Source: a virus. From it: a DNA stretch of 51,018 nucleotides. The stretch lies in the IMG/VR virus record IMGVR_UViG_3300020383_000002, positions 1-51,018 of that record. The stretch is one strand, 5' to 3'. The notes under the pieces were generated by a model. The model was given only the letters and a program-made list of their open reading frames with translations. It was not told the DNA's origin and did no database searches. The stretch's first letter is position 1. Every line of letters begins with the position of its first letter. The translations under genes were made by a program, and so were the position numbers. Positions 15,884 through 23,887 of this stretch are shown here, in pieces.

Positions 15884-16653
15884 TGCGTAATACAATCCTA
15901 TACCCGTACAAGCCTGGAAGTAACTCAGCTCGTGAGTTAGCTCGTGAGTTAGAAGTACGCCGTATGTCACATCGTAACTCTACATTCCGTGGCAACCCTA
16001 ACAAACTTGTAATTAACTGGGGGGCTTCACGCTTACCAGAAGAGGCTCTTAAGTGTCAAGTTATTAACGAACCTGACGCTGTACGACGTGCCTCTGATAA
16101 GCTACAGTTCTTCACTCATGCTGATTGCCGTAAGCCTTGGTGGACAGAGAGTTGGCAAGAGGCTATTGAGTATTGTAATGAAGAGGGGGCGACTATTGTT
16201 GTACGCCACGTACTCAATGGGCATAGTGGTGAGGGCATCCAGCTTGTAGAGCCTGGGAACTATATGCCAGAGGGTGCCCCGCTATACACAGCCTATGTCC
16301 CTAAGAAACATGAATACCGCGTCCATGTATTTAATGGGGAGGTTATTGATGTTCAACGTAAGGCACGTCGTCGTGACGTAGCTGATGAAGATGTCAACTG
16401 GAAGGTGCGTAATAATGCTAATGGCTTTGTATTTGCTCGGAACGGTGACGCTCTTGGTACTGTCCCAGATGACGTACTTCGTCAGGCCACCCAAGCAGTC
16501 ACGAGTCTTAACCTGCACTTTGGTGCTGCTGATGTTATCTTTAACGAGCGTCAATCTCTGGCTTATGTACTAGAGGTTAACACTGCCCCTGGTTTAGAGG
16601 GCACTACCCTAACTAACTATGCTAACGCTTTCCGGAGCCTGCGAGATGAATAA
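15883..16653 (+). CDS. ATP-grasp domain ligase
   Basis: 256 aa. The C-terminal half carries the ATP-grasp Mg-binding signature (AYVLEVNTAPGLEGTTL, near residues 228-244) and the middle has the lysine-containing strand region (KKHEYRVHVFNGEVIDVQRKARR). The N-terminus (YPYKPGSNSARELARELEVRRM) resembles the substrate-side domain of phage and RimK-like members. It would form an acylphosphate and couple a carboxylate to an amine. Overlaps the upstream frame by one base; part of the cluster with amidotransferase, two amidoligases and cyclotransferase. Confidence 0.88.
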   Translation: MRNTILYPYKPGSNSARELARELEVRRMSHRNSTFRGNPNKLVINWGASRLPEEALKCQVINEPDAVRRASDKLQFFTHADCRKPWWTESWQEAIEYCNEEGATIVVRHVLNGHSGEGIQLVEPGNYMPEGAPLYTAYVPKKHEYRVHVFNGEVIDVQRKARRRDVADEDVNWKVRNNANGFVFARNGDALGTVPDDVLRQATQAVTSLNLHFGAADVIFNERQSLAYVLEVNTAPGLEGTTLTNYANAFRSLRDE

Positions 16654-16837
16654 CTATCTAGTATTAGGGACAGGTGGGCAATTTGTAACAGGAAACCTGC
16701 ATCTCGAAGGGTTGAGGCTAACTTCTCGAAAAGACTCTGCTAGGATGGACGGGCCTAAGGCTTTAGAAATAATGGCTCATCTAAACAGACGAAAGGAAAC
16801 CCCTACCTTCAACATCAAACACCACACAGAAGTGTGA
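16646..16837 (+). CDS. Hypothetical small protein
   Basis: 63 aa from ATG 16646, overlapping the ATP-grasp stop, with GGAGCC upstream. Basic C-terminal half. It ends the amide cluster before promoter element D. No family recognised. Confidence 0.55.
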   Translation: MNNYLVLGTGGQFVTGNLHLEGLRLTSRKDSARMDGPKALEIMAHLNRRKETPTFNIKHHTEV

Positions 16838-16867
16838 CAAGAATAGTTATGTGAGAGCATAACAATA

Positions 16868-16911
16868 GTTATGTGATGCGTTATAGCACAATTTTTGCTA
16901 CAAAATATTTT
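16868..16911 (+). promoter_or_regulatory. Promoter-like element copy D
   Basis: GTTATGTGATGCG at 16868-16880 and TGCTACAAA at 16896-16904, same spacing as the other three copies. A partial second upstream box (AGTTATGTGA near 16845) precedes it. It would drive the HslV-like, lysozyme and replication genes. Confidence 0.68.
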
Positions 16912-16963
16912 CGGGAATTAAGCCCACCAGGGGTATATAACCATTACCCCTTTGGAGAAAGTT

Positions 16964-17374
16964 ATGACAACAATTGCGTATAAAGATGGTGTGGTGGCAT
17001 GTGACTCTCGTATGGCTGAAGGGGGCATGATTCTACATGACGACTACAACAAGCATAAAGTTGTAGAAGGTGTACATTTCTTCTGTGCTGGATCGGTTGA
17101 TGACATACCTGCTCTAATTCAGTTCTATTTGGCCGGAGAAGAGCGGCAAGGCCGATGCACTGCCATAGTAGTGGATGAGGGAGAAGTCTTATCTGTGAAG
17201 CTAGGAGACGGCTTTACGGAGGTTACCCCTGTAGACTACCCATACGCTATTGGTTCAGGCACAGAGTTTGCTCTAGCTGCTATGGATATGGGGGCTGACG
17301 CTAAAACGGCTGTCAAGCAGGCTATGAAGCGTGACTGTTTTACTGGAGGACGAGTGAGGACATTTAAAGTATGA
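16964..17374 (+). CDS. HslV/proteasome-beta-like Ntn hydrolase
   Basis: 136 aa from ATG 16964 (GGAGAAAG upstream). Begins MTTIAYKDGVVACDSR, which matches the mature start of HslV and proteasome beta subunits: Thr2 would become the N-terminal nucleophile after Met removal and Asp follows in the CDSR strand. The C-terminal YAIGSGTEFALAAMDMGADA is the usual helix-1 region. It is shorter than bacterial HslV (about 175 aa), so it may assemble differently. Function in phages is unknown; proteolysis or an amidase role linked to the preceding cluster are possible. Its stop overlaps the lysozyme start. Confidence 0.85.
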   Translation: MTTIAYKDGVVACDSRMAEGGMILHDDYNKHKVVEGVHFFCAGSVDDIPALIQFYLAGEERQGRCTAIVVDEGEVLSVKLGDGFTEVTPVDYPYAIGSGTEFALAAMDMGADAKTAVKQAMKRDCFTGGRVRTFKV

Positions 17375-17922
17375 ACTACGATGATGCTTTTGAAAGAGTG
17401 ATAGGGCACGAAGGTTCTTTCCAGAATGACAGGAAAGACAGGGGGAACTGGACAACAGGTGTTGTAGGGCAAGGTGAGCTAAAAGGAACTAAGTATGGTG
17501 TAAGTGCTATGTCTTACCCTGACCTAGACATTAAAAATTTAACATTACAAGAAGCTAAAGAGATTTACTACCAAGACTTTTGGCTTCGTGTTAAGGGGGA
17601 CTCTCTACACAGCGCATTAGCATATCAACTATTTGATTCCGCTATTAACCACGGTATTGGTAACGCTATCCGAATGTTACAAAGGGCTGTAGAAGTGACA
17701 GATGATGGCAGGGTGGGCCCTATGACTTTAAGGGCTATTGATATGATTGGTATTGACGATGTGCTTAAATACTTTAATGCTGAGCGTATAGATTTCTTTA
17801 CTAAGATTTCTACATTCAATCAGTATGGCAGAGGGTGGATGAGGCGTGTAGCTGACAATCTTCGATATGCAGCAGACGATTACACCGCCCCCTGGTATGG
17901 GCAAGTGGAGCTAAAACGATGA
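17371..17922 (+). CDS. Endolysin, GH108 family muramidase
   Basis: 183 aa. N-terminal motif FERVIGHEGSFQNDRKDRGNWTTG places the catalytic Glu at residue 14, and GTKYGVSA follows near residue 41, both typical of GH108 lysozymes; the C-terminal half has the peptidoglycan-binding-3 type motif (DDGRVGPMTLRAI). It cleaves the glycan backbone for lysis. No signal peptide is visible, so export would need a holin, for which the gene at 50569-188 is a candidate. Start overlaps the HslV-like stop (ATGA). Confidence 0.92.
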   Translation: MNYDDAFERVIGHEGSFQNDRKDRGNWTTGVVGQGELKGTKYGVSAMSYPDLDIKNLTLQEAKEIYYQDFWLRVKGDSLHSALAYQLFDSAINHGIGNAIRMLQRAVEVTDDGRVGPMTLRAIDMIGIDDVLKYFNAERIDFFTKISTFNQYGRGWMRRVADNLRYAADDYTAPWYGQVELKR

Positions 17923-18251
17923 GCAATATTACTTCTGTAACAGTGACAAAGAAAACCTACCCGCGTAACAAAGACATCATCTCTTTCTTCCAAGCTAAAG
18001 GTTTGTATGAAAAGACAGACGAGTTCAAGCAGTTTGAGAAGCTGGAAGAGGAAACCGATGAGCTTCTGGAAGCGCTTAAGTTTAAGAGCAAAGAGGAAAT
18101 TCTATCAGAGGCAGGAGATTGCTACGTATGCCTTGTAAATGTCCTACATTGCTGTGGACTTACTTTAGAGGACGCTGTTAACTCTGCTGTAGACAAAGTT
18201 ACTAAGCGTAAGGGTAGTGTACAAGATGGAGTGTTTGTTAAGGAGGCGTGA
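17919..18251 (+). CDS. MazG-like nucleotide pyrophosphohydrolase
   Basis: 110 aa. Central all-alpha NTP-PPase motif: [14 protein letters not shown] (ExxE) followed by [11 protein letters not shown] (ExxD), with the family's metal-binding acidic residues. Such phage enzymes hydrolyse nucleoside triphosphates or alarmones and adjust nucleotide pools. ATGA overlap with the lysozyme gene; the stop overlaps the next start. Confidence 0.85.
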   Translation: MSNITSVTVTKKTYPRNKDIISFFQAKGLYEKTDEFKQFEKLEEETDELLEALKFKSKEEILSEAGDCYVCLVNVLHCCGLTLEDAVNSAVDKVTKRKGSVQDGVFVKEA

Positions 18252-18766
18252 TGGAGGCTACACAATATTTTTACTTGCGAGTTCTTGGGGAGTTGCCAAT
18301 ACGGACTAAAGACCGGCGTGTAAAGTACGCTTGTGTATGTAAATGTGGAAACCTCGTAGCCGTTGCAGGAAGAGCCTTGCGGAAGGGTACAACTAAAAGC
18401 TGCGGATGTTACCTAAAAGATCATGCTATTAGTTTCAATAAAGAAACTAAGACTAAAAAAGTGGAAGGTATCAGAACAAAATTACATCCGCTATTCCGAA
18501 CTTACTCGGGAATGAAAACACGTTGTCTTAATGAAAAACACACTTACTACCACTGCTATGGTGGGAGGGGTATCACGATTTGTGACAGATGGTTAAACTC
18601 TTTTGAAGCCTTCGTAGAAGACATGGGGCCAAGACCAGAAGGACATACCCTAGACCGTATTGACAACGATGGCAACTATGAACCTGGGAACTGTCGTTGG
18701 GCGACTCGTAAAGAGCAAGCGAATAACCGATCAAACAATGTAGGAGGGGAGAATGGCAGGAACTAG
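18251..18766 (+). CDS. Free-standing HNH homing endonuclease
   Basis: 171 aa from ATG 18251 (AGGAGG 4 bases upstream). N-terminal zinc finger-like CVCKCGN...CGCY, then the typical phage HNH arrangement: [22 protein letters not shown], and [22 protein letters not shown] containing the catalytic His/Asn residues. It is inserted between the MazG-like gene and the primase-helicase, overlapping the latter's start, a typical location for an endonuclease that targets the neighbouring gene. Confidence 0.88.
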   Translation: MEATQYFYLRVLGELPIRTKDRRVKYACVCKCGNLVAVAGRALRKGTTKSCGCYLKDHAISFNKETKTKKVEGIRTKLHPLFRTYSGMKTRCLNEKHTYYHCYGGRGITICDRWLNSFEAFVEDMGPRPEGHTLDRIDNDGNYEPGNCRWATRKEQANNRSNNVGGENGRN

Positions 18767-19730
18767 CCTTTTTAAACTCCCACATAGTTGTTCCTCTAGC
18801 GATGGTCTTCAAGTATTTGAGCAAGAAGATGGTACGGTGGATGGCTATTGTTATAGTTGTAAGACATACGTACCAGACCCACTCAAAGGCCAAGCTGTAG
18901 AAGACTTTCCTGTAAAGAAAAGGTTGAAGAAGTCTAAAGAGGAGATTCAAGCAGAGATAGAGGAGATTAACTCCTACCCAGTAGATGACTTGCGTAGTCG
19001 TATGCTTCGTAAGAAGTCCCTTGAGAAGTATGGTATTAAGCTGGGGTACGATGAAACAGACGGCCAAACTGTCAAGTTCATGTACTTTCCCTACACTAAG
19101 GATGGTGAGCTTAAGTCATATAAGGTGAAGCTGTTAGAGCCTAAGAAGTTCTGGGCTTTAGGAGATCAATCTGATGTAGATTTATTCGGATGGGAACAAG
19201 CTGTAGCCACTGGTGCTAAGCGTCTAATAATTGTGGAAGGTGAGTTAGACGTACCAGCTCTTGACCGCATATTAGAAATGCACACCAGTGAGAAGTGGAA
19301 GGACATGATTCCTGCTGTGGCTTCTCTCCCTCATGGGGCAGCGTCTGCTGGTAAAGACTTAGCTAGGCTAGCCTCTAAGATTAGGCGTCACTTCAAAGAT
19401 ATTAGCTTCTGCTTTGATAATGACAAAGCAGGAAGGGACGCATTAGAAGCAGCAATGAAGGTGTTCCCTGATGCTACGTCCATTGACCTTCCTTGTAAAG
19501 ATGCTAACGACTGTATCCTGCAAGGTAAAACTAAAGCAGCTCACAAGGCTGTTACCTTCAACGCTAGCAAAGCAAAAAACACAAGGCTAGTGTGGGGAAG
19601 AGAAGTCCATGAGATTGCTAAGGTGCCTGCCCAATGGGGTGTACCCTGGCCCTGGAAGCGTCTCACAGAGCTCACACGGGGAATTCGTACCGGAGAGACC
19701 TACTACCTAGGCGCTGCTCAGAAAATGGGT
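18753..19730 (+). CDS. T7 gp4-like primase-helicase, exon 1
   Basis: 326 codons. N-terminal zinc-binding region ([14 protein letters not shown]...YCYSCKTY) resembles the T7 gp4 zinc finger, with one ligand apparently His11. TOPRIM primase motifs [14 protein letters not shown] and [13 protein letters not shown] follow. The exon ends in the Walker A loop (GAAQKMG). The 5' splice site is supported by pairing of exon AUGGGU with intron GCCCAU, with U.G at the cleavage site. Spliced to 20319-20993, the protein is 550 aa, close to T7 gp4 (566 aa). RBS GGAGGGG at 18744. Confidence 0.93.
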
Positions 19731-20318
19731 TTGTAAAAGCCCATGTAAAAGACATTGAATTCAGGGGAAGCCTAGAACAGGTAATCCTGAGCCAAGCTAT
19801 CCTGCCTCTTTGAAAAGGAGGCGCTTATGAGAGTAAAAGATTACCCGAACTATCGAGTGTACGAGGATGGCACAGTAGTAGGTGCCCGTGGTAAGATTCT
19901 CAAGCAAGATGAGAACTCCACTGGGTACAAACGTGTCAGCCTATGTAAGAATGGAATTGTCAAAAGAGTTTTCGTACATCGACTTGTGGCTGAACATTTT
20001 GTCGAAGGTTATGAGGACGGGAAGGTTGTTAACCATATCGATGGTGACAATCAGAATAATCATAAAGACAATCTGGAATGGGCCACCATGTCTGAGAATG
20101 TCAGAGATGGTTGGCTTAGAGGACGAGATTCCTCTCACTTACACTTGAACTTTAGACGGGCAGGGTAGAAGGTGCAACGACTATCCCGAAAGGGAGTAGG
20201 GCCAAGTGGCTCGAAGCGGTGTCCTCCAAAAGGAGATGATATAGTCTGGTCTGCATGGGGACATGCAGCAGTTCATAAGAGAACGGGCAGGGCTTAACGA
20301 ACCCTGTCGAACACTACG
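19731..20318 (+). mobile_element. Group I intron in primase-helicase gene (588 bp)
   Basis: Interrupts the Walker A motif between Gly and Lys codons. 5' end: exon AUGGGU^ pairs with GCCCAU (19740-19745). 3' end: last base G (20318), after which AAG-AGC restores GAAQKMGKS. P7 strands GACTAT (20179-20184) and ATAGTC (20241-20246) are visible, and GATGATATAGTCT is shared with the capsid-gene intron (GATGTTATAGTCT), suggesting the same intron subgroup. No P10 pairing is evident. It contains an HNH endonuclease gene. Confidence 0.9.
19827..20168 (+). CDS. Intron-encoded HNH homing endonuclease
   Basis: 113 aa with RBS AAAAGGAGG. N-terminal NUMOD4-like strand (DYPNYRVYEDGTVVGARGKIL) and HNH motif (VHRLVAEHFV...VNHIDGDNQNNHKDNLEWAT) with His-Asn-His type catalytic residues. 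Located in a peripheral loop of the group I intron upstream of the P7 strands. It would cut intronless helicase alleles and drive intron homing. Confidence 0.92.
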   Translation: MRVKDYPNYRVYEDGTVVGARGKILKQDENSTGYKRVSLCKNGIVKRVFVHRLVAEHFVEGYEDGKVVNHIDGDNQNNHKDNLEWATMSENVRDGWLRGRDSSHLHLNFRRAG

Positions 20319-20993
20319 AAGAGCGAGGTTGTGAACACCCTAGGGGCATGGCTAATTGAGCAGGTGGGTTGGTCTGTAATGATGGCTAAGCCAGAGGAGG
20401 CTAACGCTAAGACATACAAACTTGTAGCGGGAAAGATTGCTGGTAAGATTTTCCATGACCCTAAAGTAGAGTTTGATGAGGAGGCTTACGACAGGGCTGG
20501 GGATATTATCCAAGACAAGTTGTGTATGGTAAATCTGTATCAACACCTTGGATGGGAGACGCTACAGACAGACATCAGATCAGCCGCTGCTGAGGGGTGC
20601 AAGGCTATCTTTATAGACCCTATCACTAACCTCACTAACGGTATGAACGCTGCTGATGCTAATACGAAGCTACAAGAGATTGCTCAAGAACTCGCAGCTA
20701 TGGCTAAAGATCTTGATGTTGCTATCTTTATATTCTGCCATCTTCGTAATCCCGATAGTGGTCTTTCTCACGACCGTGGAGGGCATGTCCTTACTAGCCA
20801 GTTTGCTGGCAGTCGTGCCATGGGTCGTAGTTGTAATTATATGTTCGGACTTGAGGGGAACAAAGACCCAGAACTCTCAGAAGAAGAAAGAAACGTAAGA
20901 CACTTGGTTCTCCTTGATGACAGGGAGTTTGGTGAGGTAGGTAGTGTACCTCTGTTCTGGAACCGTAAGACTGGATTGTTTTCGGAGATGTAA
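20319..20993 (+). CDS. T7 gp4-like primase-helicase, exon 2
   Basis: 225 codons including stop. Begins KSEVVNTLGAWLIEQ, completing Walker A (GKS). Walker B-like KAIFIDPITNL, a FIFCHLR strand (H4-like) and SRAMGRSCNYMFGLEGN (Arg finger region) identify a RecA-like DnaB-family helicase core. A GTG at 20331 is only an internal codon, not a start. Drives unwinding and primer synthesis at the fork with the polymerase encoded 0.7 kb downstream. Confidence 0.93.
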   Translation, partial: KSEVVNTLGAWLIEQVGWSVMMAKPEEANAKTYKLVAGKIAGKIFHDPKVEFDEEAYDRAGDIIQDKLCMVNLYQHLGWETLQTDIRSAAAEGCKAIFIDPITNLTNGMNAADANTKLQEIAQELAAMAKDLDVAIFIFCHLRNPDSGLSHDRGGHVLTSQFAGSRAMGRSCNYMFGLEGNKDPELSEEERNVRHLVLLDDREFGEVGSVPLFWNRKTGLFSEM

Positions 20994-20994
20994 T

Positions 20995-21072
20995 ATGGCA
21001 ATTTCAATCACCGCCTTCCTGTTTTTAATTTCAGGTTGGCTCCTATTACTTTGGGTTATGTGGAAGGGATGA
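20995..21072 (+). CDS. Membrane micropeptide
   Basis: 25 aa, almost entirely one transmembrane segment (FLFLISGWLLLLWVMWKG). Starts two bases after the helicase stop with GGAG upstream. Small hydrophobic proteins at such positions are common in phage genomes; function unknown. Confidence 0.5.
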   Translation: MAISITAFLFLISGWLLLLWVMWKG

Positions 21073-21073
21073 T

Positions 21074-21229
21074 ATGCTTTTAAAAGTTAGCTGGCGGGTA
21101 GACTACTGGAAAGAGGATGAGAGGTGCTACCTAAAAGGTAAAACCTGTAACTCCCTAGACGAAGCGCTACATTATTGTGCAGAAGGCGTGCCTGCACGTA
21201 TTGTTAAGGTCACTGAGGAGGAAGTGTAA
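21074..21229 (+). CDS. Hypothetical small protein
   Basis: 51 aa (MLLKVSWRVDYWKEDERCYL) starting one base after the preceding stop and ending on the ATG of the sigma-factor gene (TAATG). Likely translated as part of the coupled group; no family recognised. Confidence 0.55.
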   Translation: MLLKVSWRVDYWKEDERCYLKGKTCNSLDEALHYCAEGVPARIVKVTEEEV

Positions 21230-21711
21230 TGACCCTTGAAGAACTCTACACAGAGAAGTCTGAGGCACAGGTTAAGTCTTTAGCAGGACGTGTAGGAGGC
21301 ATTCACAATGCGGAAGATATTGTGCAAGAAGCCTACTGCCGAGCCTTGAAACACCTAGACACCTTTGACGCTAATAAGGCTTCCCTAGAGGTGTGGGTTC
21401 AACGAATCATTAAGCGTTGCACCTTTGACTTTAAGCGTCAAGAGCTAATGCAAGGCATGGTTCGTGATGAGATGGATAAGGATGAACCCTTTGAAGACTT
21501 CCGGGACTTGGGGGTGTCCACTCTAAAGGAAGTGGTAGAGGAGATTGGTAAGCGTAAGAAGGCCCACCAGGAGGTATTACGCCTAACCTTCGTCAAGGGC
21601 TACCGTCCCCGTGAGATTGCAGAGATTGTTGAGGAAGGCTCACGAGGTATTGAACACATTATCCGTTCCTTTAAGCTGGACATGATGGCTAAGTATCGGG
21701 AGGATGTATAA
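21229..21711 (+). CDS. ECF-like sigma factor
   Basis: 160 aa. Residues ~20-75 match sigma region 2 (HNAEDIVQEAYCRALKHLDTF, then WVQRIIKRCTFDFKRQE), and residues ~110-155 match region 4 (EVLRLTFVKGYRPREIAEI..IEHIIRSFKLDM). Regions 1 and 3 are absent, as in ECF factors. It should redirect host RNA polymerase to phage promoters; phiEco32 encodes a functional analogue. Candidate target sites are the four elements at 6177, 8371, 10184 and 16868. RBS GAGGAAG. Confidence 0.85.
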   Translation: MTLEELYTEKSEAQVKSLAGRVGGIHNAEDIVQEAYCRALKHLDTFDANKASLEVWVQRIIKRCTFDFKRQELMQGMVRDEMDKDEPFEDFRDLGVSTLKEVVEEIGKRKKAHQEVLRLTFVKGYRPREIAEIVEEGSRGIEHIIRSFKLDMMAKYREDV

Positions 21712-21715
21712 TGGC

Positions 21716-23650
21716 ATGAGCGTATATGTATTCGACCTAGAGGCGGACAATCTCCTTGACAAGGCAACAACAATACATTGTGGTGTAGTTGCTGATCTAA
21801 GCAGTGATGAAGTGTGGAAGTATCGACCACACGAGATAGGGGCTTTAGTCGATAGGTTGATGAAGGCTGAAGTCTTAATTGGGCATAACATCATAAGCTA
21901 CGATCTCCCTCTTATTGAGAAGCTGACAGGGAGGGTGTTCAAAGGGAAGGTGGTAGATACGCTTGTGATGAGCCGTCTACACAAACCCAACCGTACCCTG
22001 CCTATGTACGCTAAAGACCGCAGAGCAGGCCCACACAGCCTGTATGCCTGGGGTGTGAGAGTGGGTGTAGATAAGCCTGACTATCACGAGTGGGATACGT
22101 TCGATGAAGGGATGTTACACCGCTGTAGTGAAGATGTTGCTATAAACAAACTTACGTTCTTTGCACTGATGAAGGAGATTAAGGGGCAGAACTGGCGTAA
22201 CGCTCACCTTCTCACTTTTGAGTTGTTCAAGAACCTATCTAAACAAGAGCAATATGGGTGGTTAGTTGATGAAGAGTACATTGACAAATCTATTAGCCTT
22301 CTAACGCATTGGATGCGTAAGATTGATGCGGCTATTACACCTATGTTGCCTTTAAAGCTCATCATTGAAGAGCAGAAGGTAAAAGGTGAATATAAATTCG
22401 TTAGCAAGCCTTTCAGAAAAGACAGACAATATACTGCTCAGGTGGTTAATTGGCTGGCTAGCCTTGACCCTCTACATAGCAGTCAAAATGTGGTGGGCCC
22501 TTTTAGTAGGATTAGTTTTCGCCTTGTTAATCTAGACAGCAATGAGGAGACTAAAGACTTCTTGCTAGCAGAGGGTTGGCAACCTGAGACTTGGAACTAC
22601 AAGAAGGACGCTAAAGGGAGGCCAGAGAAAGACGAGAGAGGGAACCTTATTAAGACTTCTCCTAAGCTACACGGTGATGATCCTTTCTTAGGAGTGTCTG
22701 GTAAGGTGGGCAGGCTCATTGCTAAGCGTGTTCAATGCAGGCATAGGCGTAGCCAGCTTGAGGGCTGGAAGAAGCTCATACGGCCTGATGGACGCATCTC
22801 AGCTAGGGTCAGTGGTGTAGCCACAACGGGGAGGGCTAAACATGCAGGAATTGTCAATGTCCCAGGGGGGGATGCCTTCTTTGGCAGGCAAATGCGGGAG
22901 GTATTCACAGCACAAGAAGGGTATGTGCTTGTAGGTTGTGACTCCGCTGGCTGTCAAAATAGGATGTTGGCAGCACGAGTTGGTGATGAGTTCTTCACAG
23001 ACACTCTTATCAATGGCTCCAAAGAACTTGGAACTTCCATCCACCATGTCAACCAGCGAGCAATTAAAGAAGTTGCGGGACTGGAAGTGTCCTACCACAT
23101 GGCAAAGACGCTTAACTACGCTTTCATGTTTGGTGCGTCAGATAAGAAGCTAGCAAGCTCTTATGGCTCAACAGATGTAAACCTAGGGGCTAAGATTAGG
23201 GAAGCGTTGCTATCTGTGGCAGCAGGTTTTGAAGCTCTTGTTGAGAACTTAACTAAGGAGTGGAGGTCTAACGCTAAGAAGAAGCTGAATGACTGGGGGA
23301 AGATGTCCTACTACAATGGTTGGGTAACAGGCCTTGATGGCCGCCCAATATACATTGAGTCAGAGCATCAAATCCTGGTATATGTATTGCAGTCTGACGA
23401 AGCTGTAATGATGACTGCTGCGTACAACCTTCTTTGCAAGCGTCTAGCTAAGAAATATAAGTACGGCGTAGACTATGGAGTGGTAGCTTGGGTACACGAC
23501 GAGTATACAATTGAATGCCGTGAGGAGATTGCTAAAGATGTAGCTCGCATTGCAGAGAAGTGTATTGTTGACGCTGGTAAGTTCTACAACATCCAATGTC
23601 CACACGAGGGAGAAGCGGCAATTGGTAAGACGTGGTGGTCTATTCACTGA
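21716..23650 (+). CDS. T7-type PolA family DNA polymerase
   Basis: 644 aa from ATG 21716 (GGGAGG 12 bases upstream; an ATG at 21704 touches the RBS). 3'-5' exonuclease motifs FDLEADNLL, GHNIISYDLPLI and CSEDVAINKL; polymerase motif A VGCDSAGCQNR, motif B AKTLNYAFMFGA, motif C VAWVHDEYTIE. Compared with Klenow, the steric-gate Glu710 position is Gln, Arg754 position is Tyr, and Tyr766 is Phe, while position 762 is Tyr, as in many virulent phages. Catalytic Asp in motifs A and C are intact. Replicative polymerase of the phage. Confidence 0.95.
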   Translation: MSVYVFDLEADNLLDKATTIHCGVVADLSSDEVWKYRPHEIGALVDRLMKAEVLIGHNIISYDLPLIEKLTGRVFKGKVVDTLVMSRLHKPNRTLPMYAKDRRAGPHSLYAWGVRVGVDKPDYHEWDTFDEGMLHRCSEDVAINKLTFFALMKEIKGQNWRNAHLLTFELFKNLSKQEQYGWLVDEEYIDKSISLLTHWMRKIDAAITPMLPLKLIIEEQKVKGEYKFVSKPFRKDRQYTAQVVNWLASLDPLHSSQNVVGPFSRISFRLVNLDSNEETKDFLLAEGWQPETWNYKKDAKGRPEKDERGNLIKTSPKLHGDDPFLGVSGKVGRLIAKRVQCRHRRSQLEGWKKLIRPDGRISARVSGVATTGRAKHAGIVNVPGGDAFFGRQMREVFTAQEGYVLVGCDSAGCQNRMLAARVGDEFFTDTLINGSKELGTSIHHVNQRAIKEVAGLEVSYHMAKTLNYAFMFGASDKKLASSYGSTDVNLGAKIREALLSVAAGFEALVENLTKEWRSNAKKKLNDWGKMSYYNGWVTGLDGRPIYIESEHQILVYVLQSDEAVMMTAAYNLLCKRLAKKYKYGVDYGVVAWVHDEYTIECREEIAKDVARIAEKCIVDAGKFYNIQCPHEGEAAIGKTWWSIH

Positions 23651-23662
23651 GGAGAGCATCCC

Positions 23663-23884
23663 ATGCTCACATGGTTCCTAATCTATCTAACTTCTAACTG
23701 TGCTTTCTCAGCAGGTTTGCTGGGGTGGGACTGGTTACGAGACAAAGATAAAACTAACAAAGTTTTAAATGACTTCTACAAAGATATGCCAATGAACACA
23801 ACATTCACAACTCTCTACTTGATTGTGATGATGGCATTGGTAGCAATCCCTACATTCCTAATTAAATCAGTACGAGGTAAGTAA
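23663..23884 (+). CDS. Two-segment membrane protein
   Basis: 73 aa with hydrophobic segments near residues 2-22 and 50-68 separated by a charged loop (WLRDKDKTNKVLNDFYKD). RBS GAGGAG. Situated between polymerase and SSB genes. No family recognised; could be a membrane anchor for replication or a small inhibitor. Confidence 0.65.
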   Translation: MLTWFLIYLTSNCAFSAGLLGWDWLRDKDKTNKVLNDFYKDMPMNTTFTTLYLIVMMALVAIPTFLIKSVRGK

Positions 23885-23887
23885 TCT

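Noticed and set aside
20331-20993. Separate 220-aa gene with GTG start
   Set aside because: It begins inside exon 2 of the helicase; codons KSEV upstream complete the Walker A motif.
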